Shown here piece after piece: positions 1 to 7,639 of a DNA stretch of 16,210 nucleotides. How positions within the stretch are numbered: the stretch's first letter is position 1; the number at the start of each line of letters is the position of its first letter. Location of the stretch: the NCBI GenBank assembly GCA_019421525.1, contig JAHZFC010000009.1:11341-27550 (forward strand), read 5' to 3'. A model generated the notes under the pieces. That model was not told the DNA's origin, did not search any database, and saw only the letters and a program-made list of their open reading frames with translations. Position numbers and translations under genes: made by a program. This stretch comes from Clostridiales bacterium. Lineage in GTDB: Bacteria; Bacillota; Clostridia; Oscillospirales; Oscillospiraceae.

Positions 1-1971
1 CAGGGGCGGATAGAGGGTGAGGGTGGAGGGGCCCAGAGACAGCCGGGTGATCTCGTCCGCATAGACCACCTGAGCCCCCTCCGCCTCGAAATAGGGCAGC
101 AGCAGGTCCAGCCGTCCGGATGCGGCCTGGGAGCGTGGGACGGCCACCGTGTCCACCGACATGCGCTCCAGCAGCTGGGGCACGCCGTTGACGTGGTCGT
201 CGTCAAAATGGGTAAGGACCAGGATGTCCAGGTGGATCAGCCCCAGGGAGGCAAAGTAGTCGGCGGCCACATCGCCGGCATTGTCCGCCCCGTCCCCGCC
301 GCAGTCCACAAGACAGGTCTGCCAGCCGGACAGCAGGGCCGTGGACGAGCCCTGGCCCACATCCAGCGCCGTGACGGTGAGTCCGGACTGGTCCACCGGC
401 AGCCGGACCAGCAGTACCGCCCCGCCCAGCAGCAGTGCCGTGCACCCCAGAGGGATGCAGAGGCGCAGCCGCTGCTTCCGCAGCAGCAGGGCGGCGGCCA
501 GGAAAAGGTACACCGCGACCAGGCACAGCAGGTAGGGCACCTGCCCGGTGTCCACGGCGGCAAAGCGCCAGCGGCCCAGCACGGACACCACGGCGATGAT
601 ATAGTGGGCCAGCAGTCCGGTGGCCAGCCCTGCCACACGGGCCAGGACGGGCACGATCAGCCCCAGCACCCCCGTGAACAGGGCGCAGGGGAGCAGCAGG
701 CTCACCGCCCACAGCACCAGCAGGTTGGCCAGGGGAAAGACCAGGGAGGTCTGCCGGAAGTAAAACACCAGCACCGGCTGGGTGAACACCATGGCCCCCA
801 GGCTGGCGGCGATGGACAGTACGGCCACCCGGAGGGGGCGTTTGAGCTTGGCCCAGACCCCGCCCCGGCCGGTGAGGGCCTTGACGGCCCGGAGCATTTT
901 GTCCGACAGGACGGGGGCGGCGGCCAGGATGCCCGCCACCGAGGTGAAGGACAGCTGGAGGCTGACGCTCCCGGCGGCGTAGGGGTTCAGGGTCAGCAGG
1001 ATCAGCAGGGCGGCGGACAGGGCGGAGGGTCCGTCCGTCTCCCGCCGGGCGATGGGCGCGGCCAGGAGCACCCCCTGCATCAGCACCGCCCGGAGGGCGG
1101 AGGGGCTGCCCCCGGTCATAAAGGCGTAAAAGAGCAGGAAGGGGATGAGGAAGAAAGCCTGCCGCCGGGGCCTCCGGGTGACGGACAGGGCGATGGACAC
1201 CAGACAGGTGATGTGGGAGCCGGACACCACCATGGCGTGGGAGGTGCCGGTGCGGCTCATGCTGGTATCCAGCGCGTCGGACAGAAAGCTGTCGTCCCCG
1301 GTGACCAGGGCCGCGGCCAGTGGCCCGGCCGTCTCGTCATAGGCGGCCAGCAGGCTGTCCCGCAGGGCACGGGCACAGTGGGCGGGCCACCACCGGGGGG
1401 AGAGCCGGGCGGGATGCTCCACCAGGATGGGCGCGCCGTTGCAGGAGGCGGTCAGGAAGATGCCCTGGGCGGTGTAGTAGGTGGTGGGCTCCCCGTACAT
1501 GAAGTCGGAACTCTCCAAGTCGGCCTCGAAGGTGACAGAGTCCCCGGGCACCAGGCCGCCCCATTCCTCATTGCCGTACACCAGCAGGTCCGGGGCGGTG
1601 AGCCCGCCCTCCAGCTCCACAGTCAGGGAGAAGCCGCCGATGGAGGTCTCAGTGGGGTAGGAGGTCACGGTGCCCGACAGGGTGCGGGTCTGCCCGGCCA
1701 ATCCCTCTGCCGGGGCGCGGAACAGGGCGGACCAGCCCAGAAACCATCCGGCGGCCGCCACGCCGCCCAGCCCCAATGCCAGGACCCGCCGGACGATGGC
1801 AGGCAGGGAGACCGGCAGGGCCGGCCGTTTCCGGCCCACCAGCCGCAGGAGAAGGGCGACAAGTGTTAGGCAGGCCAGCACAGCCAGAGCGGGGAGCAGC
1901 AGCCCGGGGGCGTAACAGCCCACCAGGCACGCCCCGGCAAAGCCGCCGGCAAACCAGGCCAGCTTCCGCAT
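1..1971 (-). CDS. comEC: ComEC/Rec2 family DNA-uptake channel protein (C-terminus cut by window edge)
   Basis: This is the inner-membrane channel protein that passes single-stranded transforming DNA into the cytoplasm. One open frame of 657 codons runs from an ATG at 1971 to the left edge with no stop, so the C-terminus is missing. Seen in order: an N-terminal hydrophobic stretch, a soluble DUF4131/OB-like region, a competence-domain helix set containing SHAMVVSGSHIT near residues 244-255 (the usual family form is close to AVSGLH), several more membrane helices, and a metallo-beta-lactamase domain with DVGQGSS and THFDDDHVNG; the His of HFDDDH is residue 588. An AGGGAGG-type ribosome site lies just upstream of the ATG. 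It is 48 bases downstream of the GH3 gene and probably the last visible gene of the cysK operon. Assignment is firm; whether this strain is transformable is unknown. Confidence 0.93.
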   Translation of the reverse strand, partial: MRKLAWFAGGFAGACLVGCYAPGLLLPALAVLACLTLVALLLRLVGRKRPALPVSLPAIVRRVLALGLGGVAAAGWFLGWSALFRAPAEGLAGQTRTLSGTVTSYPTETSIGGFSLTVELEGGLTAPDLLVYGNEEWGGLVPGDSVTFEADLESSDFMYGEPTTYYTAQGIFLTASCNGAPILVEHPARLSPRWWPAHCARALRDSLLAAYDETAGPLAAALVTGDDSFLSDALDTSMSRTGTSHAMVVSGSHITCLVSIALSVTRRPRRQAFFLIPFLLFYAFMTGGSPSALRAVLMQGVLLAAPIARRETDGPSALSAALLILLTLNPYAAGSVSLQLSFTSVAGILAAAPVLSDKMLRAVKALTGRGGVWAKLKRPLRVAVLSIAASLGAMVFTQPVLVFYFRQTSLVFPLANLLVLWAVSLLLPCALFTGVLGLIVPVLARVAGLATGLLAHYIIAVVSVLGRWRFAAVDTGQVPYLLCLVAVYLFLAAALLLRKQRLRLCIPLGCTALLLGGAVLLVRLPVDQSGLTVTALDVGQGSSTALLSGWQTCLVDCGGDGADNAGDVAADYFASLGLIHLDILVLTHFDDDHVNGVPQLLERMSVDTVAVPRSQAASGRLDLLLPYFEAEGAQVVYADEITRLSLGPSTLTLYPPL

Positions 1972-2019
1972 GGCCGTCCCTCCCTTCTGTCTGTGGATGT
2001 ATGCGCGGGGGAAGGGCGC

Positions 2020-3306
2020 TCAGCCCCCCGCTCCCTCCAGGGCGGCCAGCAGGCCGTCCAGCCGGGCGTTGAGCGCGTCCACATCCGGGGCGGGCACCGG
2101 GTCATTGGACATGGCAAAGTCCGCTTTCAGCCTCAGGATGCGGTAGACGCTCTCGTCCAGCCGCGCCTGGGAGATGCGGCCGGACTCCACCGCCTCCAGC
2201 AGGGCTTCATAGGCGGCCTGGAGGTTGTCCTGCCCGTGGCAGACCAGCAGCACGTCACACCCGGCCTCAAAGGCCAGCACAGCGGCCTCTCCCATGCCGT
2301 AGGTGTTGGACACGGCGCCCATGGTCAGATCGTCGGTGAACACCACTCCGTCAAAGCCCAGCTCTTGCCGGAGAAGCCCCGTCACCACCGCCGGGGACAG
2401 GGAGGCGGGCAGGGTGTCGTCCAGGGAGAGCATCAGCAGGTGGCCCACCATGACGGCGGGAGCGCCGTCGGCGATGGCCTCTGCAAAGGGGCGCAGCTCC
2501 AGCTCGGTCAGCTCATCCAGGCTCTTGCTCACCACTGGCAGGTCATAGTGGGAGTCGGCGTCCGTGTCCCCGTGGCCGGGGAAGTGCTTGACCACCGGCA
2601 CCACGCCAACCTCCTCCAGCCCCGCCATCACCTGGGGGACCAGCTGGGCCACGGTGTCCCCGTCAGTGCCCAGGGCCCGGCGGCCGATGACCGTGTTGTC
2701 CGGGTCAGTCCACACATCGGCCACCGGGGCGAAGTCCACGTTGATGCCCAGGGCGGCGCACTGGGCGGCCAGGGCCTGGCCCAGCTCACGGCACAGCGCC
2801 CCGCTGCCCGTCTGGCCAAAGGTGTAGGCGGAGGGCAGGTCGCAGACCTCATCCGGCATCCGGGAGACGGTCCCGCCCTCCTCGTCAGAGGCGATGAGCA
2901 GGGGGACATGGTCCCCGTTCAGCTCCCGCAGGCCGCTGACCAGCGATGCCGCCTGGGCGCAGGTGTCCACATTGCGGCCAAAGAGGATGATCCCGCCCGC
3001 CTGGATGGTCTGGACGGCGTAGGCCGCGTCCTGGCCGGCCTGGGTGCCCTCAATGCCCGCCAGCAGCAGCTGGCCCACCTTCTGCCGGGTGGTCAGGGAG
3101 TCCAGCCGCTCCTGGATGGGGTCGGGCTCCGGGGTGGGGCTGGGGGTGGGCGAGGGAGAGGGCAATGGTGCGGGCGTGGAGGTCTGGACGGGGGCGATGG
3201 CGGGGGTGGCGGAGGGCTCCGCCGCCCCGCCGGGGCGTTCCGCGGCGGGAGAACATCCGGTCAAGAGCAAGGCCGCAGCCAAGAACAGGGCGGGCAGGCG
3301 CTTCAT
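2020..3306 (-). CDS. nagZ: GH3 beta-N-acetylhexosaminidase, NagZ-like lipoprotein
   Basis: A 428-residue exported glycosidase expected to cut N-acetylglucosamine from muropeptides in cell-wall recycling. The ATG at 3306 begins a classic lipoprotein signal (MKRLPALFL, hydrophobic core, LLTGC with Cys18) and has a GAAGGGC ribosome site. The open frame extends 48 codons further upstream but into the end of cysK, so that start is rejected. After the Cys comes a low-complexity Ala/Pro/Ser/Thr linker (about residues 20-63, with PSPTPSPTPEP), then the TIM barrel: DEEGG (141-145), KHFPGHGDTDADSH (240-253, carrying the Asp-His dyad of Gram-positive NagZ enzymes) and VVFTDDLTMG (321-330, nucleophile probably Asp325). 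Membrane anchoring outside the cell is typical of Firmicute NagZ. It lies 34 bases after cysK. Substrate is inferred from the NagZ motifs. Confidence 0.92.
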   Translation of the reverse strand: MKRLPALFLAAALLLTGCSPAAERPGGAAEPSATPAIAPVQTSTPAPLPSPSPTPSPTPEPDPIQERLDSLTTRQKVGQLLLAGIEGTQAGQDAAYAVQTIQAGGIILFGRNVDTCAQAASLVSGLRELNGDHVPLLIASDEEGGTVSRMPDEVCDLPSAYTFGQTGSGALCRELGQALAAQCAALGINVDFAPVADVWTDPDNTVIGRRALGTDGDTVAQLVPQVMAGLEEVGVVPVVKHFPGHGDTDADSHYDLPVVSKSLDELTELELRPFAEAIADGAPAVMVGHLLMLSLDDTLPASLSPAVVTGLLRQELGFDGVVFTDDLTMGAVSNTYGMGEAAVLAFEAGCDVLLVCHGQDNLQAAYEALLEAVESGRISQARLDESVYRILRLKADFAMSNDPVPAPDVDALNARLDGLLAALEGAGG

Positions 3307-3340
3307 ACAGGCCCTTCTTTCGTTTGAGATGAGGGATGGG

Positions 3341-4258
3341 TCAGTGCTGGAACAGGTCGGTGGACAGATACCGCTCCCCGGTGTCGGGCAGGAGGGTGAC
3401 GATGGTCTTGCCCTGGTACTCGGGCAGGGCCGCCAGCTTCCGGGCGGCAAAGGCCGCCGCCCCGGAGGACACGCCGCACAGCAGCCCCTCGGTGCGCACC
3501 AGTTCTCGGGCGCCCTGATAGGCCTCGTCCCCGGACACGGTGAGCACCCGGTCGTAGACCGCGCGGTCCAGCACCGCCGGGATGAAGTTGGCCCCGATGC
3601 CCTGAATCTTGTGGGGGCCGGCCTGGCCGCCGCTGAGCAGGGGGGACTCGGCGGGCTCCACCGCCACCACCTGGATGCTGGGATCCTGCTCCTTCAGATA
3701 GCGGCCCGTGCCGGTGATGGTGCCGCCGGAGCCCACGGTGGCCACGAACACGTCCACCTTCCCCTCGGTATCCCGCCAGATCTCCGGGCCGGTGGTGCGG
3801 TAGTGGGCCTGGGCGTTGGCGGGGTTGTCGAACTGGCTGGGGATGAAGGCGGAGGGCAGGCTGTCCGCCAGCTCCCGGGCCCTGGCCACCGCGCCCTCCA
3901 TCCCCTGGCTGCCGGGGGTGAGCACCAGCTCCGCCCCAAGGGCGGACAGAAGGCTCCGGCGCTCGGCGCTCATGGTGTCCGGCATGGTGAGGATGAGCTT
4001 GTAGCCCCGGATATTGGCGATATAGGCCAAGGCCACCCCGGTGTTGCCCGAGGTGGGCTCGATGATGACGGTGCCCGGCCGGAGCTGGCCGTCGGCCTCC
4101 GCCGCGTCCAGCATGGCCAGGGCGGCCCGGTCCTTGGCGGAGGACAGGGGGTTGAAGCACTCCAGCTTGGCCAGGAGGTTTGCGCCGGGGGCGAACCGCT
4201 CCAGGGCCAGCAGGGGGGTGTTGCCGATCAAATCGGTGAGTTGATGTGCGATGCGCAT
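3341..4258 (-). CDS. cysK: cysteine synthase A (O-acetylserine sulfhydrylase)
   Basis: A 305-residue PLP enzyme that makes L-cysteine from O-acetylserine and sulfide in the cytoplasm. Length is usual for CysK. Visible motifs: GNTPLLAL (12-19), PLSSAKDRAA with the PLP lysine Lys42 (commonly PAGSVKDR in the family), EPTSGNTG (67-74), TMPDTMSAERR, VGSGGTITG and GIGANFIP. The ATG at 4258 follows GGGAGG with 8-base spacing. A promoter and a palindrome lie immediately upstream, so cysK is the first gene of the probable cysK-nagZ-comEC operon. CysK and CysM-like enzymes are hard to separate by eye, but the length and the asparagine loop favour CysK. Confidence 0.93.
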   Translation of the reverse strand: MRIAHQLTDLIGNTPLLALERFAPGANLLAKLECFNPLSSAKDRAALAMLDAAEADGQLRPGTVIIEPTSGNTGVALAYIANIRGYKLILTMPDTMSAERRSLLSALGAELVLTPGSQGMEGAVARARELADSLPSAFIPSQFDNPANAQAHYRTTGPEIWRDTEGKVDVFVATVGSGGTITGTGRYLKEQDPSIQVVAVEPAESPLLSGGQAGPHKIQGIGANFIPAVLDRAVYDRVLTVSGDEAYQGARELVRTEGLLCGVSSGAAAFAARKLAALPEYQGKTIVTLLPDTGERYLSTDLFQH

Positions 4259-4276
4259 AGGCAGGGCCTCCCAGTC

Positions 4277-4294
4277 ATAAGATATCTATCTTAT
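4277..4294. promoter_or_regulatory. perfect palindrome over the cysK start site, candidate operator
   Basis: ATAAGATA, two bases (TC), then TATCTTAT: a perfect 8-bp inverted repeat. It overlaps the last two bases of the cysK -10 element and covers the predicted transcription start (about 4286), the classic place for a repressor of a cysteine-responsive gene. It is AT-rich in a GC-rich region. The regulator is unknown; an Rrf2/CymR-type or other sulfur regulator would fit but the motif is not one I can assign. Confidence 0.55.
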
Positions 4295-4321
4295 CATACC
4301 ATGGGGGGCAGGGGTTTTCAA
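4293..4321 (-). promoter_or_regulatory. sigma-A promoter of cysK operon
   Basis: Read on the minus strand: -35 TTGAAA (4321-4316), 17-base spacer, -10 TATGAT (4298-4293). Both boxes match consensus at 5 of 6 positions. Predicted start is near 4286, leaving a leader of about 28 bases before the cysK ATG. Confidence 0.75.
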
Positions 4322-4395
4322 TGGACTTTTGCTGGCGGGAGCGGAGAGCGTAGATCAAAAAACACGGGCGAATATTAAAATTCCCCAAAGGATAG

Positions 4396-4424
4396 TGCTT
4401 TTTGCCGCCGGGTATGCTATCATC
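4396..4424 (+). promoter_or_regulatory. weak candidate promoter of the 4505-6223 gene
   Basis: A TATGCTATCAT stretch (4413-4424) gives -10 candidates TATCAT (4419-4424) or TATGCT. No good -35 is spaced correctly; TGCTTT at 4396-4401 is the best with 17 bases. The leader would be about 75 bases. Offered because the gene is divergent from cysK and needs its own start site. Confidence 0.3.
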
Positions 4425-4435
4425 AGGGCAGACGG

Positions 4436-4487
4436 CAGGCCCGGCCGGATCAAAGGGCCTGTGGAACAGGCGGAGCCAGCCTCCGCC
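4436..4487 (+). other. two hairpins in the leader of the 4505-6223 gene
   Basis: Two short inverted repeats follow each other: CAGGCCC (4436-4442) with GGGCCTG (4455-4461), and GGCGGAG (4469-4475) with CTCCGCC (4481-4487). The second ends four bases before the AAGAGAGGA ribosome site. No U-run follows, so they are not terminators; mRNA stability or translation control is possible. They match no riboswitch class I know. Confidence 0.4.
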
Positions 4488-4504
4488 GGGAAAGAGAGGA
4501 AAAC

Positions 4505-6223
4505 ATGACATTTGACGACTTGTTCCACAACTTCAGCCAGCAGGCGGCCCAGGGCGCGGCGTCGGCCGCCCGGCCCCAAAAGGCCAAAAAGCCCAGGAGG
4601 GCCATCGGGACGCCCCTGACCCGGACGCTGCTCAACCTGCTGGTCACCCTGGTGGTGGGCGCGGTGTACTTCTACTTCGCCCTGCCGGCCATCAACCCCC
4701 AGGACGAGAGCTTTTACGGCTTCCTGCTCCTGCTGTGCCTGGTGTACATGGCCTGCGCCGTGGTGACCTCCGGCTTCCAGGGGAACGGGGCCAAAGGGTA
4801 CTTCGGCTTTGTGAAAAAGCAGTGTAAGATCCCGGCCCTGCTGCTGGCCGCCGCCCTGGTGGTGTGCATCGTGGGCGCGCTGGTGTCCGCCGTGCTGTTC
4901 CGGGCGGGGGACTACGCGGCGCTGCTGCCCATCCAGACCGGAGATTTCGCCAGCGAGGTGGAGGAGATCTCCTTCGACCAGATCCCCATGCTGGATAAGG
5001 ACAGCGCCGAGCGGCTGGGGGACCGGAAGCTGGGCGAGCTGAGCGACATGGTCAGCCAGTTCGAGGTCAACGAGGACTACACCCAGATCAACTACCAGGG
5101 CCGGCCGGTGCGCATCGCCACGCTGCGGTATGCCGACCTCATCAAATGGCTGACCAACCGCGGGGACGGGCTGCCCGCCTATATCATCATCGACATGGTG
5201 ACCCAGAATGTGGAGCTGGTGCGGCTGGAGGAGGGCATCAAGTACACCACCGCCGAGCACTTTGGCCGGAACCTGTACCGCCACCTGCGCTTCCGCTATC
5301 CTACCTTCATGTTTGCCGAGCCGGTGATGGAGATCGACGAGGAGGGCACCCCCTACTGGGTCTGCCCCAGGATCGTCAAGACCATCGGCCTGTTCGGCGG
5401 CACGGATATCCGGGGCGGGGTGCTGGTCAACGCCGTCACCGGGGACAGCCAGTATTATGAGGAGGTGCCCTCCTGGGTGGACAACCTCTATAACGCCGGG
5501 CTCATCATGGAGCAGTACGACTGCTACGGCATGTACCACAACGGGTTTTTCAACTCCATCTTTGGGCAGAAGGACGTCACCGTCACCACAGAGGGGTACA
5601 ACTACATCGCCATCGACGACGACGTGTATGTCTACACCGGCGTCACCTCCGTGGGGGGCGACCAGTCCAACGTGGGCTTCATCCTCACCAACCAGCGCAC
5701 CAAGGAGACCCATTTTTACTCCGTGGCCGGGGCCACCGAGTACTCCGCCATGGACAGCGCCGAGGGCGAGCTGCAAAACCTGCGCTATACAGCGACCTTC
5801 CCCCTGCTGCTGAACATCGGCGGCCAGCCCACCTATTTCATGGCCATGAAGGACGCGGCCCAGCTGGTGAAGATGTACGCCATGGTCAACGTCCAGCAGT
5901 ACAACATCGTGGCCACGGGCAACACCGTGGAGGAGTGCAAGCAGAACTACCTGGACATGATGCGCTCCAACGGCATCGGAGACGGGGGGACCACCTCCCC
6001 GGACATGGAGACGGCGGAGGGGACCCTGGCGGAGATCCGCTCGGCGGTGATGGAGGGGAACACGGTGTTCTTCCTTCGCCTGGACGGACAGTCGGTCTTT
6101 TACACCATCAGCGCCGCGGCTAGCCCGGAGACAGTCATCCTGGACGAGGGGGACCGGGTGGCCATCACCTATGCCCCCGGGGACGGGGACCTGCTGGAAG
6201 CCAGCTCTGTGGAGCGGAAATGA
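4505..6223 (+). CDS. membrane-anchored protein of unknown function, 572 aa
   Basis: I do not recognise a named family. The ATG at 4505 follows AAGAGAGGA. The N-terminal 35 residues are polar and end in a basic patch (KAKKPRR), then three hydrophobic segments lie at about 42-60, 70-90 and 109-131 with a basic loop (GFVKKQCK) between the second and third. By the positive-inside rule the remaining roughly 440 residues are outside. That part is soluble, mixed alpha/beta and rich in aromatic residues: YADLIKWL near 195, VTSVGGDQSNVGFIL, KETHFYSVAGATEYSAMDSAE, and NIGGQPTYFMAMKDAAQLVKMYA near 440-460. The last 70 residues look like a small beta-barrel. It stands alone between cysK (divergent) and metQ (convergent). 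A cell-envelope role is inferred only from topology. The protein looks intact and its codon use resembles its neighbours. Confidence 0.8.
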   Translation: MTFDDLFHNFSQQAAQGAASAARPQKAKKPRRAIGTPLTRTLLNLLVTLVVGAVYFYFALPAINPQDESFYGFLLLLCLVYMACAVVTSGFQGNGAKGYFGFVKKQCKIPALLLAAALVVCIVGALVSAVLFRAGDYAALLPIQTGDFASEVEEISFDQIPMLDKDSAERLGDRKLGELSDMVSQFEVNEDYTQINYQGRPVRIATLRYADLIKWLTNRGDGLPAYIIIDMVTQNVELVRLEEGIKYTTAEHFGRNLYRHLRFRYPTFMFAEPVMEIDEEGTPYWVCPRIVKTIGLFGGTDIRGGVLVNAVTGDSQYYEEVPSWVDNLYNAGLIMEQYDCYGMYHNGFFNSIFGQKDVTVTTEGYNYIAIDDDVYVYTGVTSVGGDQSNVGFILTNQRTKETHFYSVAGATEYSAMDSAEGELQNLRYTATFPLLLNIGGQPTYFMAMKDAAQLVKMYAMVNVQQYNIVATGNTVEECKQNYLDMMRSNGIGDGGTTSPDMETAEGTLAEIRSAVMEGNTVFFLRLDGQSVFYTISAAASPETVILDEGDRVAITYAPGDGDLLEASSVERK

Positions 6224-6227
6224 TATC

Positions 6228-6264
6228 AAAAAGGGAGCAGGGCATGTTGCCCTGCTCCCTTTTT
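6228..6264. terminator. bidirectional terminator between 4505-6223 gene and metQ
   Basis: A perfect 17-bp stem (6228-6244 with 6248-6264) with a 3-base TGT loop. Its A5/T5 ends supply a U-run in both directions, so it can end both convergent transcripts. It starts four bases after the plus-strand stop codon and ends 17 bases from the metQ stop. Confidence 0.9.
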
Positions 6265-6281
6265 AATGTTGGGTTATCCCC

Positions 6282-7100
6282 TTAAAAGACGGGGACCACG
6301 GCGCCCTGATAGGTTTCCTCCATGTAGGTGCGGACCTCATCGCTGCACAGAGCGGCCACCAGGGCCTGGATGGCCTCGTTGTCCTCATTGCCCTCCTTGA
6401 CGGCCAGCACGTTCACATAGGCGGTGCCGGCAGTGCCCTCGGAGGATTCGATGGCCAGGGCATCAGCCACATCCAGGCCGGCGTCGATGGCGTAGTTGCC
6501 GTTGATGACGGCGATGTCCAGGCTGTCCAGAGAGCGGGGCAGCTGGGCGGCCTCCAGCTCTTCGATCTGGTAGTTGTGGGGGTTATCCACGATGTCCAGC
6601 ACGGTGGGCTCCAGCCCGACGTCCTCAGGCAGGGTGATGAGACCCTGCTCCTGGAGCAGCAGCAGCGCCCGGCCGCCGTTGGTGGGGTCGTTGGGGATGC
6701 CGATGACCGCGCCGTCGGGCAGCTCGTCCAGGCTGGACACCCGGCCTGCATAGATGCCGAAGGGCTCGTAGTGGACTTCGGCCACGCTCACCAGATGGGT
6801 GCCGTGCTCGGCGTTAAAGTTGTTCATGTAGGTGATGTGCTGGAAGTAGTTGGCATCGTTCTCACCGGACTCCACCGCCTCATTGGGGACGATGTAGTCG
6901 TTGTACTCCACGATCTCCAGGGTGATGCCCTGCTCGGCCAGATCGTCCACGATCAGCTCCAGGATCTCAGCGTGGGGGGCGGGGGAGGCGCCCACCTTGA
7001 GGGTGACGGTGTCGCCGGTGTTGTTGTCGCTGCCGCATCCGGCCAGCAGGGTCAGGCAGGCCGCGCAGGCCAGCGCCAGGGAAAGAACTCTCTTTTTCAT
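6282..7100 (-). CDS. metQ: methionine ABC transporter substrate-binding lipoprotein
   Basis: The 272-residue extracellular methionine-binding protein of the MetNIQ importer (NlpA/MetQ family). The ATG at 7100 gives MKKRVLSLALACAACLT with lipobox LLAGC (Cys22) and is preceded by AAAGGAG; an in-frame ATG 13 codons upstream lacks both and is rejected. Family features: VGASPAPHAEIL, EYNDYIVPNEAVESGENDAN, YFQH, PFGIYAG, and NDPTNGGRALLLLQEQG followed by INGNYAIDAG. Length is typical. It is separated from metN and metI by a terminator, a promoter and a T-box leader, so it is transcribed under its own methionine-tRNA control. The genomic context makes methionine (or its oxidised or D-form) the likely ligand. 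Confidence 0.95.
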   Translation of the reverse strand: MKKRVLSLALACAACLTLLAGCGSDNNTGDTVTLKVGASPAPHAEILELIVDDLAEQGITLEIVEYNDYIVPNEAVESGENDANYFQHITYMNNFNAEHGTHLVSVAEVHYEPFGIYAGRVSSLDELPDGAVIGIPNDPTNGGRALLLLQEQGLITLPEDVGLEPTVLDIVDNPHNYQIEELEAAQLPRSLDSLDIAVINGNYAIDAGLDVADALAIESSEGTAGTAYVNVLAVKEGNEDNEAIQALVAALCSDEVRTYMEETYQGAVVPVF

Positions 7101-7189
7101 TTCGATAACTCCTTTACAAAACTTATGGAATGACGTCATCTATGTGGACCACACCGTTGTGGATCGCACCGGGAACTGGGGCAAGGACG

Positions 7190-7491
7190 GAGAAAACAAA
7201 AACGTCCTTGACATCTGTCAAGGACGAAAGCGTTTGCTCCGTGGTACCACCTTGCTTCACCCAGACCTCACGGCCAGGGCCTTACAGAGTGCGGGACTTG
7301 CGTCCGATACTCCTGCGCTGTGACGGGCGCACCCGTCGCGGCCTCAAGGGACATCCCCGTCGCCCGCGCGGCTCCAAGACCATGTTCGGCGGACCCTTCG
7401 GTACCCGTTTCCAGCTGCCCGGGCTCTCTGTGACCTATCTTCCCGCCTACTCTTCTCTTCATTGCCTTTGAAAAGCGTATTCAGTTGAGTT
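7190..7491 (-). promoter_or_regulatory. methionine-type T-box leader controlling metQ
   Basis: On the minus strand the leader has the parts of a T-box: an AGAGAG element of stem I (7429-7424), GAAC followed by the codon AUG (7383-7381) and G as the specifier, the T-box core AAGGTGGTACCACGG (7253-7239), and a terminator with a U-run. The AUG specifier fits a methionine transporter gene. The UGGU of the core would pair with ACCA, matching a tRNA-Met end with discriminator A. Uncharged tRNA-Met should favour the antiterminator and so metQ expression when methionine is scarce. Family membership is clear; the specifier is read by eye without folding. Confidence 0.92.
7191..7226 (-). terminator. 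T-box regulatory terminator of metQ leader
   Basis: An 11-bp perfect stem, CGTCCTTGACA with TGTCAAGGACG (7203-7213 and 7216-7226), read on the minus strand and followed by TTTTTGTTTT. It lies about 90 bases before the metQ start and is the off-state structure that competes with the T-box antiterminator. Confidence 0.88.
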
Positions 7492-7497
7492 GCATTT

Positions 7498-7526
7498 AGT
7501 TTAACTGAGAAAAGCGCCGGTGTCAA
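7498..7526 (-). promoter_or_regulatory. promoter of the T-box leader and metQ
   Basis: On the minus strand: consensus -35 TTGACA (7526-7521), 17-base spacer, -10 TAAACT (7503-7498, 4 of 6). Predicted start near 7491, which places the whole T-box inside the transcript. Confidence 0.75.
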
Positions 7527-7545
7527 TACGTCATTTTGCACAGAG

Positions 7546-7584
7546 AAAGGGGCGGACAAAACCGGAAGTTTTGTCCGCCCCTTT
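7546..7584 (-). terminator. terminator after metI
   Basis: A perfect 17-bp stem (7546-7562 with 7568-7584) and a 5-base loop, GC-rich in the middle with A/T ends. On the minus strand the trailing U-run is short (TTTCTCT). A smaller GCGGG/CCCGC hairpin (7586-7605) lies just before it. Together they separate metNI transcription from the metQ unit. Confidence 0.75.
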
Positions 7585-7639
7585 TGCGGGCTTAATGGAA
7601 CCCGCCCTTTTCCGGACTGTGCTTTTCCCCGCCGCTGTC

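Noticed and set aside
193..1869. 558-codon plus-strand open frame, Gln/Gly/His-rich
   Set aside because: It is antisense to comEC, has a low-complexity composition typical of GC-rich shadow frames, and no ribosome site.
3120..3240. Tandem repeat in the NagZ-like gene region as a mobile or CRISPR-like element
   Set aside because: It encodes the Pro/Ser/Thr linker after the lipobox Cys; short codon-level repeats explain it.
1993..3327. 444-codon plus-strand open frame over the NagZ-like gene
   Set aside because: The minus strand carries a full GH3 lipoprotein with catalytic motifs; the plus-strand frame is a shadow.
4425..4500. Known riboswitch in the leader of the 4505-6223 gene
   Set aside because: I compared the hairpins with fluoride, c-di-GMP, glycine and cobalamin consensus elements by eye and found no match beyond a short CCTCCGCC stretch.
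4355..6229. 624-codon minus-strand open frame
   Set aside because: Antisense to the 572-residue membrane protein, which has a ribosome site, plausible topology and a terminator; the antisense product is His/Gly/Val-rich without domains.
7130..7471. Short plus-strand ORFs across the metQ leader
   Set aside because: The stretch is explained on the minus strand by the T-box, and the ORFs have no ribosome sites.
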